Below are positions 17,052 through 25,100 of a stretch of 41,414 nucleotides of DNA, piece after piece. The number at the start of each line of letters is the position of its first letter. Position 1 is the first letter of the stretch. The notes beneath the pieces are model-generated. The model made no database searches. It had not been told where the DNA came from and saw nothing but the letters and a program-made list of their open reading frames with translations. The stretch is from contig JAADHN010000156.1 of assembly GCA_013151865.1 (NCBI GenBank), forward strand, positions 1 through 41,414, read 5' to 3'. The DNA comes from Kiritimatiellota bacterium. GTDB taxonomy: Bacteria > Verrucomicrobiota > Lentisphaeria > Oligosphaerales > JAADHN01. Made by a program: the position numbers and the translations under genes.

Positions 17052-20000
17052 TCAAGACTGTTTTACTGGCGCGGCGACGTCGGGAGAGCAGCATTTCAGG
17101 ACCGCTTCGAGCACTCCCTCGCGGTCCGACTTGCTCTTGCAATCCCAGAATCCGGCGTCCAGCGCCGCTTCCCGCACCCCGGCGCGGAGGCCGGTAACCG
17201 CCAGCAGAGGCAAGGACGCGAATCGGCGGTCTCTGGCCAGGGCGTGCGCCAATTCCAACCCGTCCATTCGGGGCATCTCCAAGTCGCTGATTACCAGGTC
17301 GAACGCCTTCTGCCGAATAGCGTGGAGCGCTTCGCGTCCGTCCGACGCAAACTCGATCTCCAAGCCTGTTCCGCTGAGGTAAGAGGCCAAAAGCAAACGG
17401 GAAAACGGGGAGTCGTCTGCTATGAGAATGCGCTTGCCGGCCAGCCCCTCCTCGATCGGCAGCCAGCCCGGATAGACCGTCTCGATGATCCCATACACAT
17501 CGAGCATAAGCGAAAGGCGGCCGTCAATCAACTGCGATCCGGTAATGCCGGGTCGTTTCATGGCCTGCAAATCCGCCTGAGGCGGCATCTCCACGTTGTC
17601 GATGATCCGGGACGCCAGGATGCCGAAGGGACGGCTGGACTTGGGGATGATGGCGTAGAGGGCGCCGTCCGGATATCGCGGTGCAAGCCCCTGGACAATC
17701 TCTTCGAGGCGGATCAGAGGGATCGGGGCGCCCCGGAATTCGAGGTACTCACGGCCGTTGGCGGTCTGGATGCGGTCGACCGGGACTTCCTCGACACGGA
17801 TGATCAGACACAGCGGAATGGCAAAGAGTTCCTGCGTCCCGACGTCGAACAGCAGGATCGTCCGCGGTTCCAATGTCGGGCTGCGCTGGCCCACGACGGT
17901 TTCCTGCCCCTCGGCGAAACGAAGAGCGCTGAGTTGGGCGATGGCCGCAACGTCCACAATCAGAGCAATCCGCCCGTCTCCGAGCACAGTGGCCCCGGCA
18001 AACGCGTCGCAATCCTTGATCTGGTGGTGCAGCCCCTTGACGACGATCTCCTCGGTATCGACGATTTCATTCACCAGCAATCCGAATTGTTCGGCTCCGG
18101 CCCGCACGACCACGATATGAACATCCTGCTGCTCCGTCGGTCCAGCCTGCTCGGCGACAACATCCCCTTGCTCCGTGCGTTGCGCCTTGGGGAGAAGGGC
18201 GGTAACCGGCGGTCCCTCATCTTCTTCCTCGGCTTCTTCCCCAAAACTCGATTCCAGGACGTTCTCCAGCCGCACGATGGGCAGCAACTGCCCGCGCAGC
18301 CAGTACACTTCCTGGCGGTCCACTTTCTGAATCGCGTCCGCAACCGTGGGGCCCTGCAGCCAGACCACTTCCTTGATCTTGGTCTGGGGGATCGCCAGGC
18401 AGGCGTCGCCGGCTCGGACAATGAGCGCCGGGATGATCGCCAGAGTGAGGGGCAGACGAACGGTAACCGTGGTGCCGCGGCCGGGGGTGGAGGTGATTTC
18501 CGCGCTGCCGCCGATCCGCTGAATGCAGGCCTTCACCACGTCCATCCCCACGCCGCGGCCGGATAGGTCGGTAACGACTTCGGACGTCGAGAACCCCGGC
18601 TCGAACACCAGGGAGAAGGCCTCGCGCTCACTCAGCTCGGCCGCTTCCTGCTCCGTGAGCATCCCCTTGCGCACCGCAGCCTTCCGCAACTCGTCAGCGT
18701 CCATGCCGCGACCGTCGTCCGAAACCTCGATATGCACTTGGTCACCCCGATGCGACGCTTTGATTCGGAGCCGTCCTGTCGGCCGCTTGTCTTTGGCGAT
18801 CCTCTCCTCGGGACTTTCGATACCGTGGTCGGCCGCGTTCCTTACAAGATGCAAGAGGGGGTCCGCAATGGCCTCGAGAATGTTCTTGTCCAGTTCCACC
18901 TCACCCCCGCTGAAAACAGGTTCGATTTTCTTGCCGAGTTGTCGTCCCAGGTCGTGGATCACCCGCTTGAACCGCGCAAATACCGTACTGACCGGCCGCA
19001 TCCGCGTCTGCATGATCGTGGCCTGCAGGTCGCTGGTCACCACGTTCAGACGCTGACTGATCGAACGGAGTTCGGCGATGTCTTTTGCCTGCACCGCCTG
19101 GATGTTCTGGTTCCGCACAAGGACCAGCTCCGTGGCCAGATTCATCAGACGGTCCAGCAACGTGATGGGAATCCGGATGGATTGGGCCTGGGCATCCCCG
19201 CCGGCCTGGACAGGAGCTTCGACAGCGGACGCCGGCGCTTTTGACGGTACCGGCGTTTGTACTTCCCCGGGAACGTCGGCCGGCGGCGAAGCGGACGGCG
19301 AACTCGACTCAGACGCGGGCGGTCCGGAAGAAACTTCCCCCGGTCCGGCCCGGACGGAACGCTTCTCAGTGAGTTCTTTCAGTTTCGCCAGTTCGTCCGA
19401 AATGGGGATCTCGTCGTCTTCCGGGCTGAACAGCAACATCCGCAACGCGTCCAACCCCGCATAGGCCGCGCCCAGAACCTCATCGTCCACGGGCGACTGT
19501 CCGTCGCGCACCAACTCGGCCAACCCGGCCAGGGCTGCAGCCAAATCAGCAATTCGGGTCAGGCCGCACTTTTGTGCCCCCGTTACCATATTCTTCAGGA
19601 TCGCCGCGAGTTCCCCTGCCGCGCTTTGAACGTCGGCGCCCTTGGCCTCTTCGAGCGTGGAGAGCGCGTCGGCCGCCGCCATGACCTGCTCATTGGCGTC
19701 CCCGAGAAAATCGCGCAGCGTGTCGGCGTCCGTCGACGAAGCCTCGTCCGCCGCCGTGGCCTCTTCCTGCCCTTGGTCCCCTGCGCCGAGCACGGCCTCG
19801 AGCCGTTGAAGTTCGTCGCTGATGTCCACCGAGTCGTTTTGCAAGTCCGCGAGGAACGTCCTGAGTCTGTCGATTCCCCGCAAGAGAGGATCACTGACCT
19901 CCGCTCCGGGCTGGAGCTTGCCGGCCCGCAACGACCCGACCACGTCTTCCATGGCGTGGCCGAGCCGGGCAAACGTCGTGAACCCCAGCAGTCCCGCCCC

Positions 20001-20159
20001 CCCCTTCACCGTGTGAAGGGCCCGAAACAGCCGGTCGATCAGCGCAGGGTCCGCGCCCGCACCGGACTCTTCCAGCGCGAGGACGTCCTCCTCGGCGGTC
20101 GTCAGCAACTCGGTTGCTTCCGCCACGAATTGATCGATGAGTTCTGGGTCGGTTTCCAT
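17052..20159 (-). CDS. cheA: Hybrid CheA histidine kinase with extra Hpt-like, double CheW and receiver domains
   Basis: This 1035-residue kinase is much longer than classical CheA (~650). Domains in order: an Hpt domain with phosphorylatable His49 in FRALHTVKGGAGLLGF; an acidic linker; an Hpt-like repeat (~146-265, LTRIADLAAALAGL) in which the His position is Lys; a Pro/Ser-rich linker; the P3 dimerisation helices (~325-385, RIPITLLDRLMNLATELVLV); an HATPase with NAADHGIE, DDGRGMD and GRGVGMDVV; a CheW-like domain (~577-743) with an acidic insertion; a second CheW-like domain (~763-890); and a receiver (~908-1030) with ADDS, phosphoacceptor Asp near 958 in VISDLEMPRMDG, and a later Lys. No P2 CheY-binding domain is evident. 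The ATG at 20159 has GGTGG 8 bases upstream. A strong promoter lies ~450 bases upstream. Confidence 0.95.
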   Translation of the reverse strand: METDPELIDQFVAEATELLTTAEEDVLALEESGAGADPALIDRLFRALHTVKGGAGLLGFTTFARLGHAMEDVVGSLRAGKLQPGAEVSDPLLRGIDRLRTFLADLQNDSVDISDELQRLEAVLGAGDQGQEEATAADEASSTDADTLRDFLGDANEQVMAAADALSTLEEAKGADVQSAAGELAAILKNMVTGAQKCGLTRIADLAAALAGLAELVRDGQSPVDDEVLGAAYAGLDALRMLLFSPEDDEIPISDELAKLKELTEKRSVRAGPGEVSSGPPASESSSPSASPPADVPGEVQTPVPSKAPASAVEAPVQAGGDAQAQSIRIPITLLDRLMNLATELVLVRNQNIQAVQAKDIAELRSISQRLNVVTSDLQATIMQTRMRPVSTVFARFKRVIHDLGRQLGKKIEPVFSGGEVELDKNILEAIADPLLHLVRNAADHGIESPEERIAKDKRPTGRLRIKASHRGDQVHIEVSDDGRGMDADELRKAAVRKGMLTEQEAAELSEREAFSLVFEPGFSTSEVVTDLSGRGVGMDVVKACIQRIGGSAEITSTPGRGTTVTVRLPLTLAIIPALIVRAGDACLAIPQTKIKEVVWLQGPTVADAIQKVDRQEVYWLRGQLLPIVRLENVLESSFGEEAEEEDEGPPVTALLPKAQRTEQGDVVAEQAGPTEQQDVHIVVVRAGAEQFGLLVNEIVDTEEIVVKGLHHQIKDCDAFAGATVLGDGRIALIVDVAAIAQLSALRFAEGQETVVGQRSPTLEPRTILLFDVGTQELFAIPLCLIIRVEEVPVDRIQTANGREYLEFRGAPIPLIRLEEIVQGLAPRYPDGALYAIIPKSSRPFGILASRIIDNVEMPPQADLQAMKRPGITGSQLIDGRLSLMLDVYGIIETVYPGWLPIEEGLAGKRILIADDSPFSRLLLASYLSGTGLEIEFASDGREALHAIRQKAFDLVISDLEMPRMDGLELAHALARDRRFASLPLLAVTGLRAGVREAALDAGFWDCKSKSDREGVLEAVLKCCSPDVAAPVKQS

Positions 20160-20639
20160 TTTGATCCACCCGAACGCGATTCAAGGATGAACGCCAGTAC
20201 CGGGGCCCGCATCCGTAATCACAACTCGTGCCGGTGCGGGAGACTCCGGCGTCCCGGTAGCTCATTCAGCCCGAAGCCTCCCGCAAACGGCCCGGGCGAT
20301 AACGGAGAACCCGCGAGCCAATCGGCCTTCCAGACGACACTGAGACAATCGGCCTCCAGATAAAAAAGCAAGCTCCCGACAAAGTCTCGCACCGACTTCA
20401 TGCTGGGAGCGACCGGAGTGCATTCAAGGGCCCGCCGGCGGCGGACAGTATGGATGGTGCGCACCGCGCGCCTGGTCGAAAACTCCCTTCGTCCACACCG
20501 CGGCTCCGGGCCGGCGGCCCCGAGCCTACCGCGAATCGCCCACAACCCCTTGCAAGGCCTACGGTTAATCGCCTGAAATCAGTGTAGACACGATGAGCTT
20601 CCGGACGGGCATTACTTATACACGAGAATCCGGTCGCCG
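20160..20639. other. Intergenic region and long leader upstream of cheA, 480 bp
   Basis: This stretch lies between the STAS gene and cheA. At its upper end is the cheA promoter, from which a leader of about 450 bases would be transcribed. The leader holds a perfect 10-base palindrome CCTTGCAAGG (20548-20557) and a possible 60-codon frame (20219-20401). I recognise no known riboswitch. Confidence 0.5.
20219..20401 (-). CDS. Possible small protein in the cheA leader (doubtful)
   Basis: A 60-codon frame from ATG 20401 encodes MKSVRDFVGSLLFYLEADCL followed by a Gly/Pro-rich tail ending PHRHEL. The N-terminal half looks protein-like, but no ribosome binding site precedes the ATG and no family is recognised. 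It would end 59 bases before the cheA start. It could be a leader peptide or simply chance in a GC-rich region. Confidence 0.2.
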   Translation of the reverse strand: MKSVRDFVGSLLFYLEADCLSVVWKADWLAGSPLSPGPFAGGFGLNELPGRRSLPHRHEL

Positions 20640-20643
20640 TCAA
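20615..20643 (-). promoter_or_regulatory. Sigma70-type promoter of the cheA operon
   Basis: On the minus strand, TTGACG (20643-20638) and TATAAG (20620-20615) are separated by exactly 17 bases, with one and one mismatch to consensus at the most conserved positions. The -35 hexamer overlaps the STAS stop codon. The predicted transcript starts near 20608 and reads into cheA. Confidence 0.6.
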
Positions 20644-20954
20644 ATCGCTCCACGCGCCTGCTCCACGGTCTCGAAGATGTCGAAAAGCCGGTAGAGGCGC
20701 GTCAATTCGAAAATCTGCCGAACCTGCGGGGTGAGCCCGGCAAGAGCCAGCGGCGTTTCCCGCTGAGAGGCACTCTTGAGCAGGTTGACCAACGTCCCCA
20801 GCCCGACACTGTCCACGAATCTCGTCCGCGAGAAATCCAAGACGATCCCCACTGCTTCATCCAACGCTGCCTGAATCTCGACTTTCAGCGCGTCCACGCT
20901 GGCGGAATCAAGGCGCTCCGGCACAGTGACTACCCGCGTGTTTTCTCGATCCAT
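20640..20954 (-). CDS. STAS-domain anti-sigma-factor antagonist (SpoIIAA/RsbV type)
   Basis: The 104-residue single-domain STAS protein is the switch component of partner-switching systems: unphosphorylated, it binds an RsbW-like kinase and frees that kinase's other partner. The conserved loop reads TRFVDSVGLGTLVNLL, with Ser49 at the phosphorylation site found in DS[ST]GLG of SpoIIAA and RsbV. The ATG at 20954 has GGAGG about 10 bases upstream. Its expected kinase and phosphatase are both domains of the protein encoded at 9594, at the far end of the same gene cluster. Its position just upstream of cheA suggests it is part of the chemosensory pathway. No sigma factor gene is in view. Confidence 0.93.
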   Translation of the reverse strand: MDRENTRVVTVPERLDSASVDALKVEIQAALDEAVGIVLDFSRTRFVDSVGLGTLVNLLKSASQRETPLALAGLTPQVRQIFELTRLYRLFDIFETVEQARGAI

Positions 20955-21014
20955 AACCTGCCGTCCTCCGGGTTGGCGAATGTGGGGCGAATCGCGCGCA
21001 TTGGATGTTTAGAC

Positions 21015-21039
21015 AAAAAAACGGAAGATATGTCTTCCG
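21015..21039 (-). terminator. Terminator-like hairpin in the STAS gene leader
   Basis: On the minus strand, CGGAAGA and TCTTCCG (7-base arms, 21039-21022) enclose a 4-base loop and are followed directly by seven T residues (21021-21015), the form of an intrinsic terminator. It lies 61 bases upstream of the STAS start and downstream of the proposed promoter, so it could act as an attenuator or stop antisense transcription entering from the right. Confidence 0.5.
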
Positions 21040-21057
21040 CAAAGACCGCACGGTAGT

Positions 21058-21085
21058 ATTGTACCCAAATTGACGGTCATGGCAA
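21058..21085 (-). promoter_or_regulatory. Sigma70-type promoter candidate for the STAS gene
   Basis: On the minus strand TTGCCA (21085-21080) and TACAAT (21063-21058) are separated by 16 bases, each hexamer with one mismatch to consensus. Transcription would start near 21051, about 97 bases before the STAS ATG and just before the terminator-like hairpin. Confidence 0.45.
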
Positions 21086-21142
21086 GCCCCGGCCCCAAAA
21101 GAGCGCCGACCCCGCCGAGGCCCGGGGGAAAGGAGGACGCCC

Positions 21143-21484
21143 GTGTGCCCCAGATCCAATGCCCGAATCCAAGCCGTCTATCGGCACTTGTCCCGTGAGT
21201 ATCAGATCGACGGCGCCGAACTGGATGAACTCATGGGGGCCGTACGCATCAATCTCGCCGAACTCCGCGACGAGATGCACCGCTGCCTCGACGAAAAGCA
21301 ATGGGACGAGCTTTGTCGTGTGGCACACTCGGTCAAAGGAGTGGCCTCCAACCTGGGACAGGAGGAAATGCGTCGGCTCGCCCTCGTCCTCGAAAAAGAG
21401 TCCGGATCAGGAGCGGAGAACAGGCTCCGGAAAGTCGCCGCCGGTTTGGGCCGCCTGTTTGCCGAGCTGGGAGTAGAGGAATAA
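21143..21484 (+). CDS. Stand-alone Hpt (histidine phosphotransfer) protein
   Basis: The 113-residue protein is a single Hpt four-helix domain that relays phosphate between receiver domains. The signature RVAHSVKGVASNLG places the phosphorylated histidine at His62, followed by the typical helix EEMRRLALVLEKES. The start is a GTG (21143) with a strong AGGAGG six bases upstream. It is transcribed away from the STAS gene and CheA. The receivers of CheA (C-terminus) and of the protein at 11762 are the obvious partners, which would make a His-Asp-His-Asp relay possible. Ninety-six bases separate it from the heptose adenylyltransferase gene; co-transcription is possible but functional linkage is not evident. 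Confidence 0.9.
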   Translation: MCPRSNARIQAVYRHLSREYQIDGAELDELMGAVRINLAELRDEMHRCLDEKQWDELCRVAHSVKGVASNLGQEEMRRLALVLEKESGSGAENRLRKVAAGLGRLFAELGVEE

Positions 21485-21580
21485 GGACCGTCGTCGAGCC
21501 ACGCGGGGCCGTGCTCAACCGGGTACGCCGGGGCGGCCCTGAATCACCCCCCCCGGTCTCAATTCTGAAGGAACGTCTCT

Positions 21581-22138
21581 ATGCGCCGGCCCGAAGACAA
21601 AATCATGCTGCAAAGAACCGCGGTCCGATGGCGCCGCCGACTGGCCGACAGCGGCAAGGTCCTCGTGATGACCAACGGTTGCTTCGACCTGCTTCACCGC
21701 GGCCATGCCGAGTACCTGAATCGGGCCCGGGAACTCGGCGACGCCCTCCTCGTCGCGGTCAACACCGACGCCTCGGTCGCGGTCATCAAAGGTCCGGCTC
21801 GCCCCGTGGTGCCGGAGGCGGACCGTGTTTACCTGGTGGCCAGTCTCGAGAGCGTCGATGCCGTCGTCCTTTTCGGCACACCCGAGCAAACAGATGCCTG
21901 CCCGCTGCTGCGGCTCCTGAGGCCGGAGATATACGCCAAGGGAGGGGACTACTCCGAGGATACGATCAATCGCCGGGAACGCAGACTGCTGCAGGAATTG
22001 GGCTGCCGAATCGAGTTCGTCCCCTTCGTTGCCGGCCTGTCCACCACCGAGCTGATCCGTCGCGTCGTGCGACTGACCGAAGAGGGAACTCACGGTCCGC
22101 CCAGGCAGCGGACGCCGCCGTCCATCGAAGACAGGTAG
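21581..22138 (+). CDS. rfaE2: D-glycero-beta-D-manno-heptose 1-phosphate adenylyltransferase
   Basis: The enzyme makes ADP-heptose from heptose-1-phosphate and ATP for the lipopolysaccharide inner core. The 185-residue product corresponds to the C-terminal cytidylyltransferase-fold domain of HldE. Visible are MTNGCFDLLHRGHAEYL with the nucleotidyltransferase HxGH motif (His39, Gly41, His42), VAVNTDASVAVIKG, RPEIYAKGGDY, and AGLSTTELI near the C-terminus. The kinase half is not adjacent, so it must be a separate gene elsewhere. The ATG at 21581 has AAGGAA about 8 bases upstream. Its last 49 bases overlap the 3' end of the convergent 22090-26034 gene, so the final ~16 residues (HGPPRQRTPPSIEDR) are constrained by two frames. 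Confidence 0.93.
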   Translation: MRRPEDKIMLQRTAVRWRRRLADSGKVLVMTNGCFDLLHRGHAEYLNRARELGDALLVAVNTDASVAVIKGPARPVVPEADRVYLVASLESVDAVVLFGTPEQTDACPLLRLLRPEIYAKGGDYSEDTINRRERRLLQELGCRIEFVPFVAGLSTTELIRRVVRLTEEGTHGPPRQRTPPSIEDR

Positions 22139-25100
22139 AGACGCTTGCCCGCGGCAATCAGCCCGTCCCACACGGGGGGCGACGCCAGTCGCAACTCCCC
22201 GAGTTTCGCTCCGCTCCCGGCGGCCACCGCCCAGAGCACGCCCCCGGATCTTCCTGCCAGCGCGGCCTCTTGCTGTGCCACTTCCTTGAGTCCGGCCGGT
22301 GCGAAGAGGCGCCGCACAGCCCGGGTCTCGTCCATAAGGTCCGCAGGTCCCGCAATGAAAAGCCGCGCTTCCGGCGTTCCCGCGGCGGTCAAGACCATGC
22401 CCCGGACCAGAATGGGAACGTCGGCCGTCCACCGGTGCGGTACACTGTACCCGGGCGTTGTCTCCGGACCGGTCGGCGCGGCGCCGGCAAACGCCAAGGC
22501 GCGCCCCACTTTTCCGCCCACGACTTTGGCATTCTCGATCCGACCGTGGTTTCCTTTCCCCGATTCGTCCCTGGCCCGACCTCCGTCGAACGGCAGGAAC
22601 AGAACCAGGTCCACCTCTTCGGGCCGGGTCGCGCCCGGGGCCTGGACAAGGGCCTCGATCTCGGCCCCGGCCAGGGCACGCCGGTAGACCCGGACCTGGT
22701 CGATGGCACCCTTGAAGCCGCGCATGGTTTGGTACTTTCCGGCAGGTCCGCCGTCGTCCAACCCGATCTGGGTCGGTTCGATCGGGGTCTTGGAAATCAA
22801 GGGGACCCCCGTCTTTTCGCCGGCAAGTCGACCGTCGACGTAAACCCGGAGTCGACCGTCACGCGCGAGTACGCCGCACAAATGACTCCAAATCCCGCTC
22901 GGAAGCTTGCGGACAGCAGCGGCCTCGAACACTTTGTGCGAGACCGTCACCGCGAAGCGAGGGCGACCGCCGCGCAAGTACAGGGAATAGCCGTTGATGG
23001 CCGCGCCGCGGGCCACGACCACGCCCTCCCCGCGTTCCGGCTTGACCCAGGCCGCGACCGTAAGCGGTCTGCCCGCAGAATCGAGACTCGGAGAGTTTTC
23101 GATGCGGACACAAGAAACTTTGGCCGAAATGGGAGGCTTCCGGGGGGAGGACCCTGCGGCGAGAGGCGCTGAAAAAAGCTGATATTCCATGGGCGTGGTC
23201 CACCGGTAGAACTGCGGTTTTCGACCGTATCCGTAGACCGTGTCCTTGTCGAAGCAAAGGATGCGCCCGGCCGGTACCAGTTTGCCGGAGAGGTAGTATC
23301 CGGACCAACCGCTCGAGAACTTGCGGCCGTAAATCCAGTACGACCTCTGAAACCAGGTATCGTCCAAAAAGCCGGTGGGACTGAAAAGATGTCGCCCGGG
23401 CCCGGACTGGTCCGCAGCCACCACGCCGGGCCTATCGCTTTTGGGAACGAGGTCGTACCGCCTGCCGGTCAGGTCGAACCGCTGACTCCGCATGTAAATG
23501 AAGGCGCCGTCCGAGGACAGGACGTCGGGCAGGGCCACGGGCATATTGAGCCATTTGACGTCCGTGTGCAGGTCTTTCCCCGTCGCCGGATCCAGATTGC
23601 CCAGTACGAGTTCCCGGACGACCCGGCCGGTCCGGGCGTCCAGTTCGAGCCAACGCAATCCGCCATCCAGAAACATGGAGCGCCCGGCCACAAGCCAAAC
23701 GGTGTCTCTCATGACCAGCACGCTGCCGTGTATCGGCCAGACAGACTCGAGCTGCTCGGCAGCCACGAGCTGCACATTGCTGGGGGCCGCCCGAAAACGC
23801 CAGTTCAACCGGCCGTCGCGAGCGTCCAGGCAGTATACGGCCCCATCCCGGCACCCGAAAAGGACGCGGCCCCCGGTCACGGTGGGCGGCGAATCAATAC
23901 GCCCGCCCGCGGTGAACCGCCAGAGGATCCGCCCCGAATCCATATCCAGGGCGTACAGCGTGTGCCGGTCCGTCTCGGCCACGTACAACCTGCCGGCCGC
24001 CAGGGTCGGCGCGGTAAGGCGTCCGTGGAGACGCGTCGTCCATTTCTCCACGAGCCGAGCCGGCGGCGCGGCGGAGGTGGCGCCGCTGCGGGTCGAGTCG
24101 TGACGGTAGGTCGCCCACTCCGCACCCGGGCCCGAGGCGCCGGGCTCGGAGCCCGTACTTGCGGGTCGAATCGCCGTCCCTTTTTCAAAACGATCGCCCC
24201 GTACTCCGTATACGATGCCGTCCGTGGACCGGGACGGCGCCGTGGCATCGAACCCGGACAGCTTGGATTCGGCATAGCAAATGCACGGATGCGGCGGCGT
24301 GTAGATGAGTCCGTTGCAGGGCATGATGCCGTAGGAACAACTGCCCCGGATCCAGTGGTTCAGGGTCCAGTGCTTCCGTTTCAGATCGATGAACTCGATG
24401 CCGGTCCGGGAAGTCAACAAGAAACGGTCCGTCGCGCGCCCGCGGTAGCAGCGATGATGAAACCAATAGGAAACCACGTCGGGTTTGAACTGACTGACCA
24501 GGTTGCCGCTGCGGATGTCACGACCGGTGACAGTACCGGCCAACCCCCCGTTCGACGACTCGTCGAACCACACCGTATTGCCGATCACGAATACATTCTC
24601 AGGGGAGCTGTAACCGGAAGGCGGATGCGGCGCCGTCCAAAGCACCGCGCCGGTCCGAGCATCCAACCCCGTCAGCGTGTCGGATTTCGTCGCACCGCCG
24701 GTCGATTTGACCAGCCCGGATTCCTCGCCGCCCGCAAAGAGGACGACGCCTTGCCGCACCACCAGCGTCGGGGCGAAGAACGACATGATCCGCCGGCAGC
24801 GCGGCACAGGCTTCGAGCGCCAGAGTCGCCTGCCGGTCCGGCGATCCAGGCACACCACGGAATCGCCGTCATGAAAATAGACACCCCGGTCATCGACGGC
24901 CAACGTCAGCGGCAGCACAGGGCTCGACACGCGCCAGAGTTCCCGCCCCGAATCCGCGCGGAGGCCCACGATGTCCAAACTGCGCCCGTCCCACCACGGC
25001 CGGCGCACGGCGCGGGGGTCCGTGTACTTGGCCATGTCGAACTGCGGGTCCGCCAGTACGAAAAGATCGCCTTTCGAGCATAGAATCTCCTCCGCCCCTT

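Noticed and set aside
16568-20159. Possibility that the cluster is an ordinary flagellar chemotaxis operon
   Set aside because: No flagellar, motor, cheC, cheD or cheZ gene is adjacent, CheB is degenerate in its receiver, and STAS/SpoIIE genes are interleaved; motility control is not excluded but not supported by the window.
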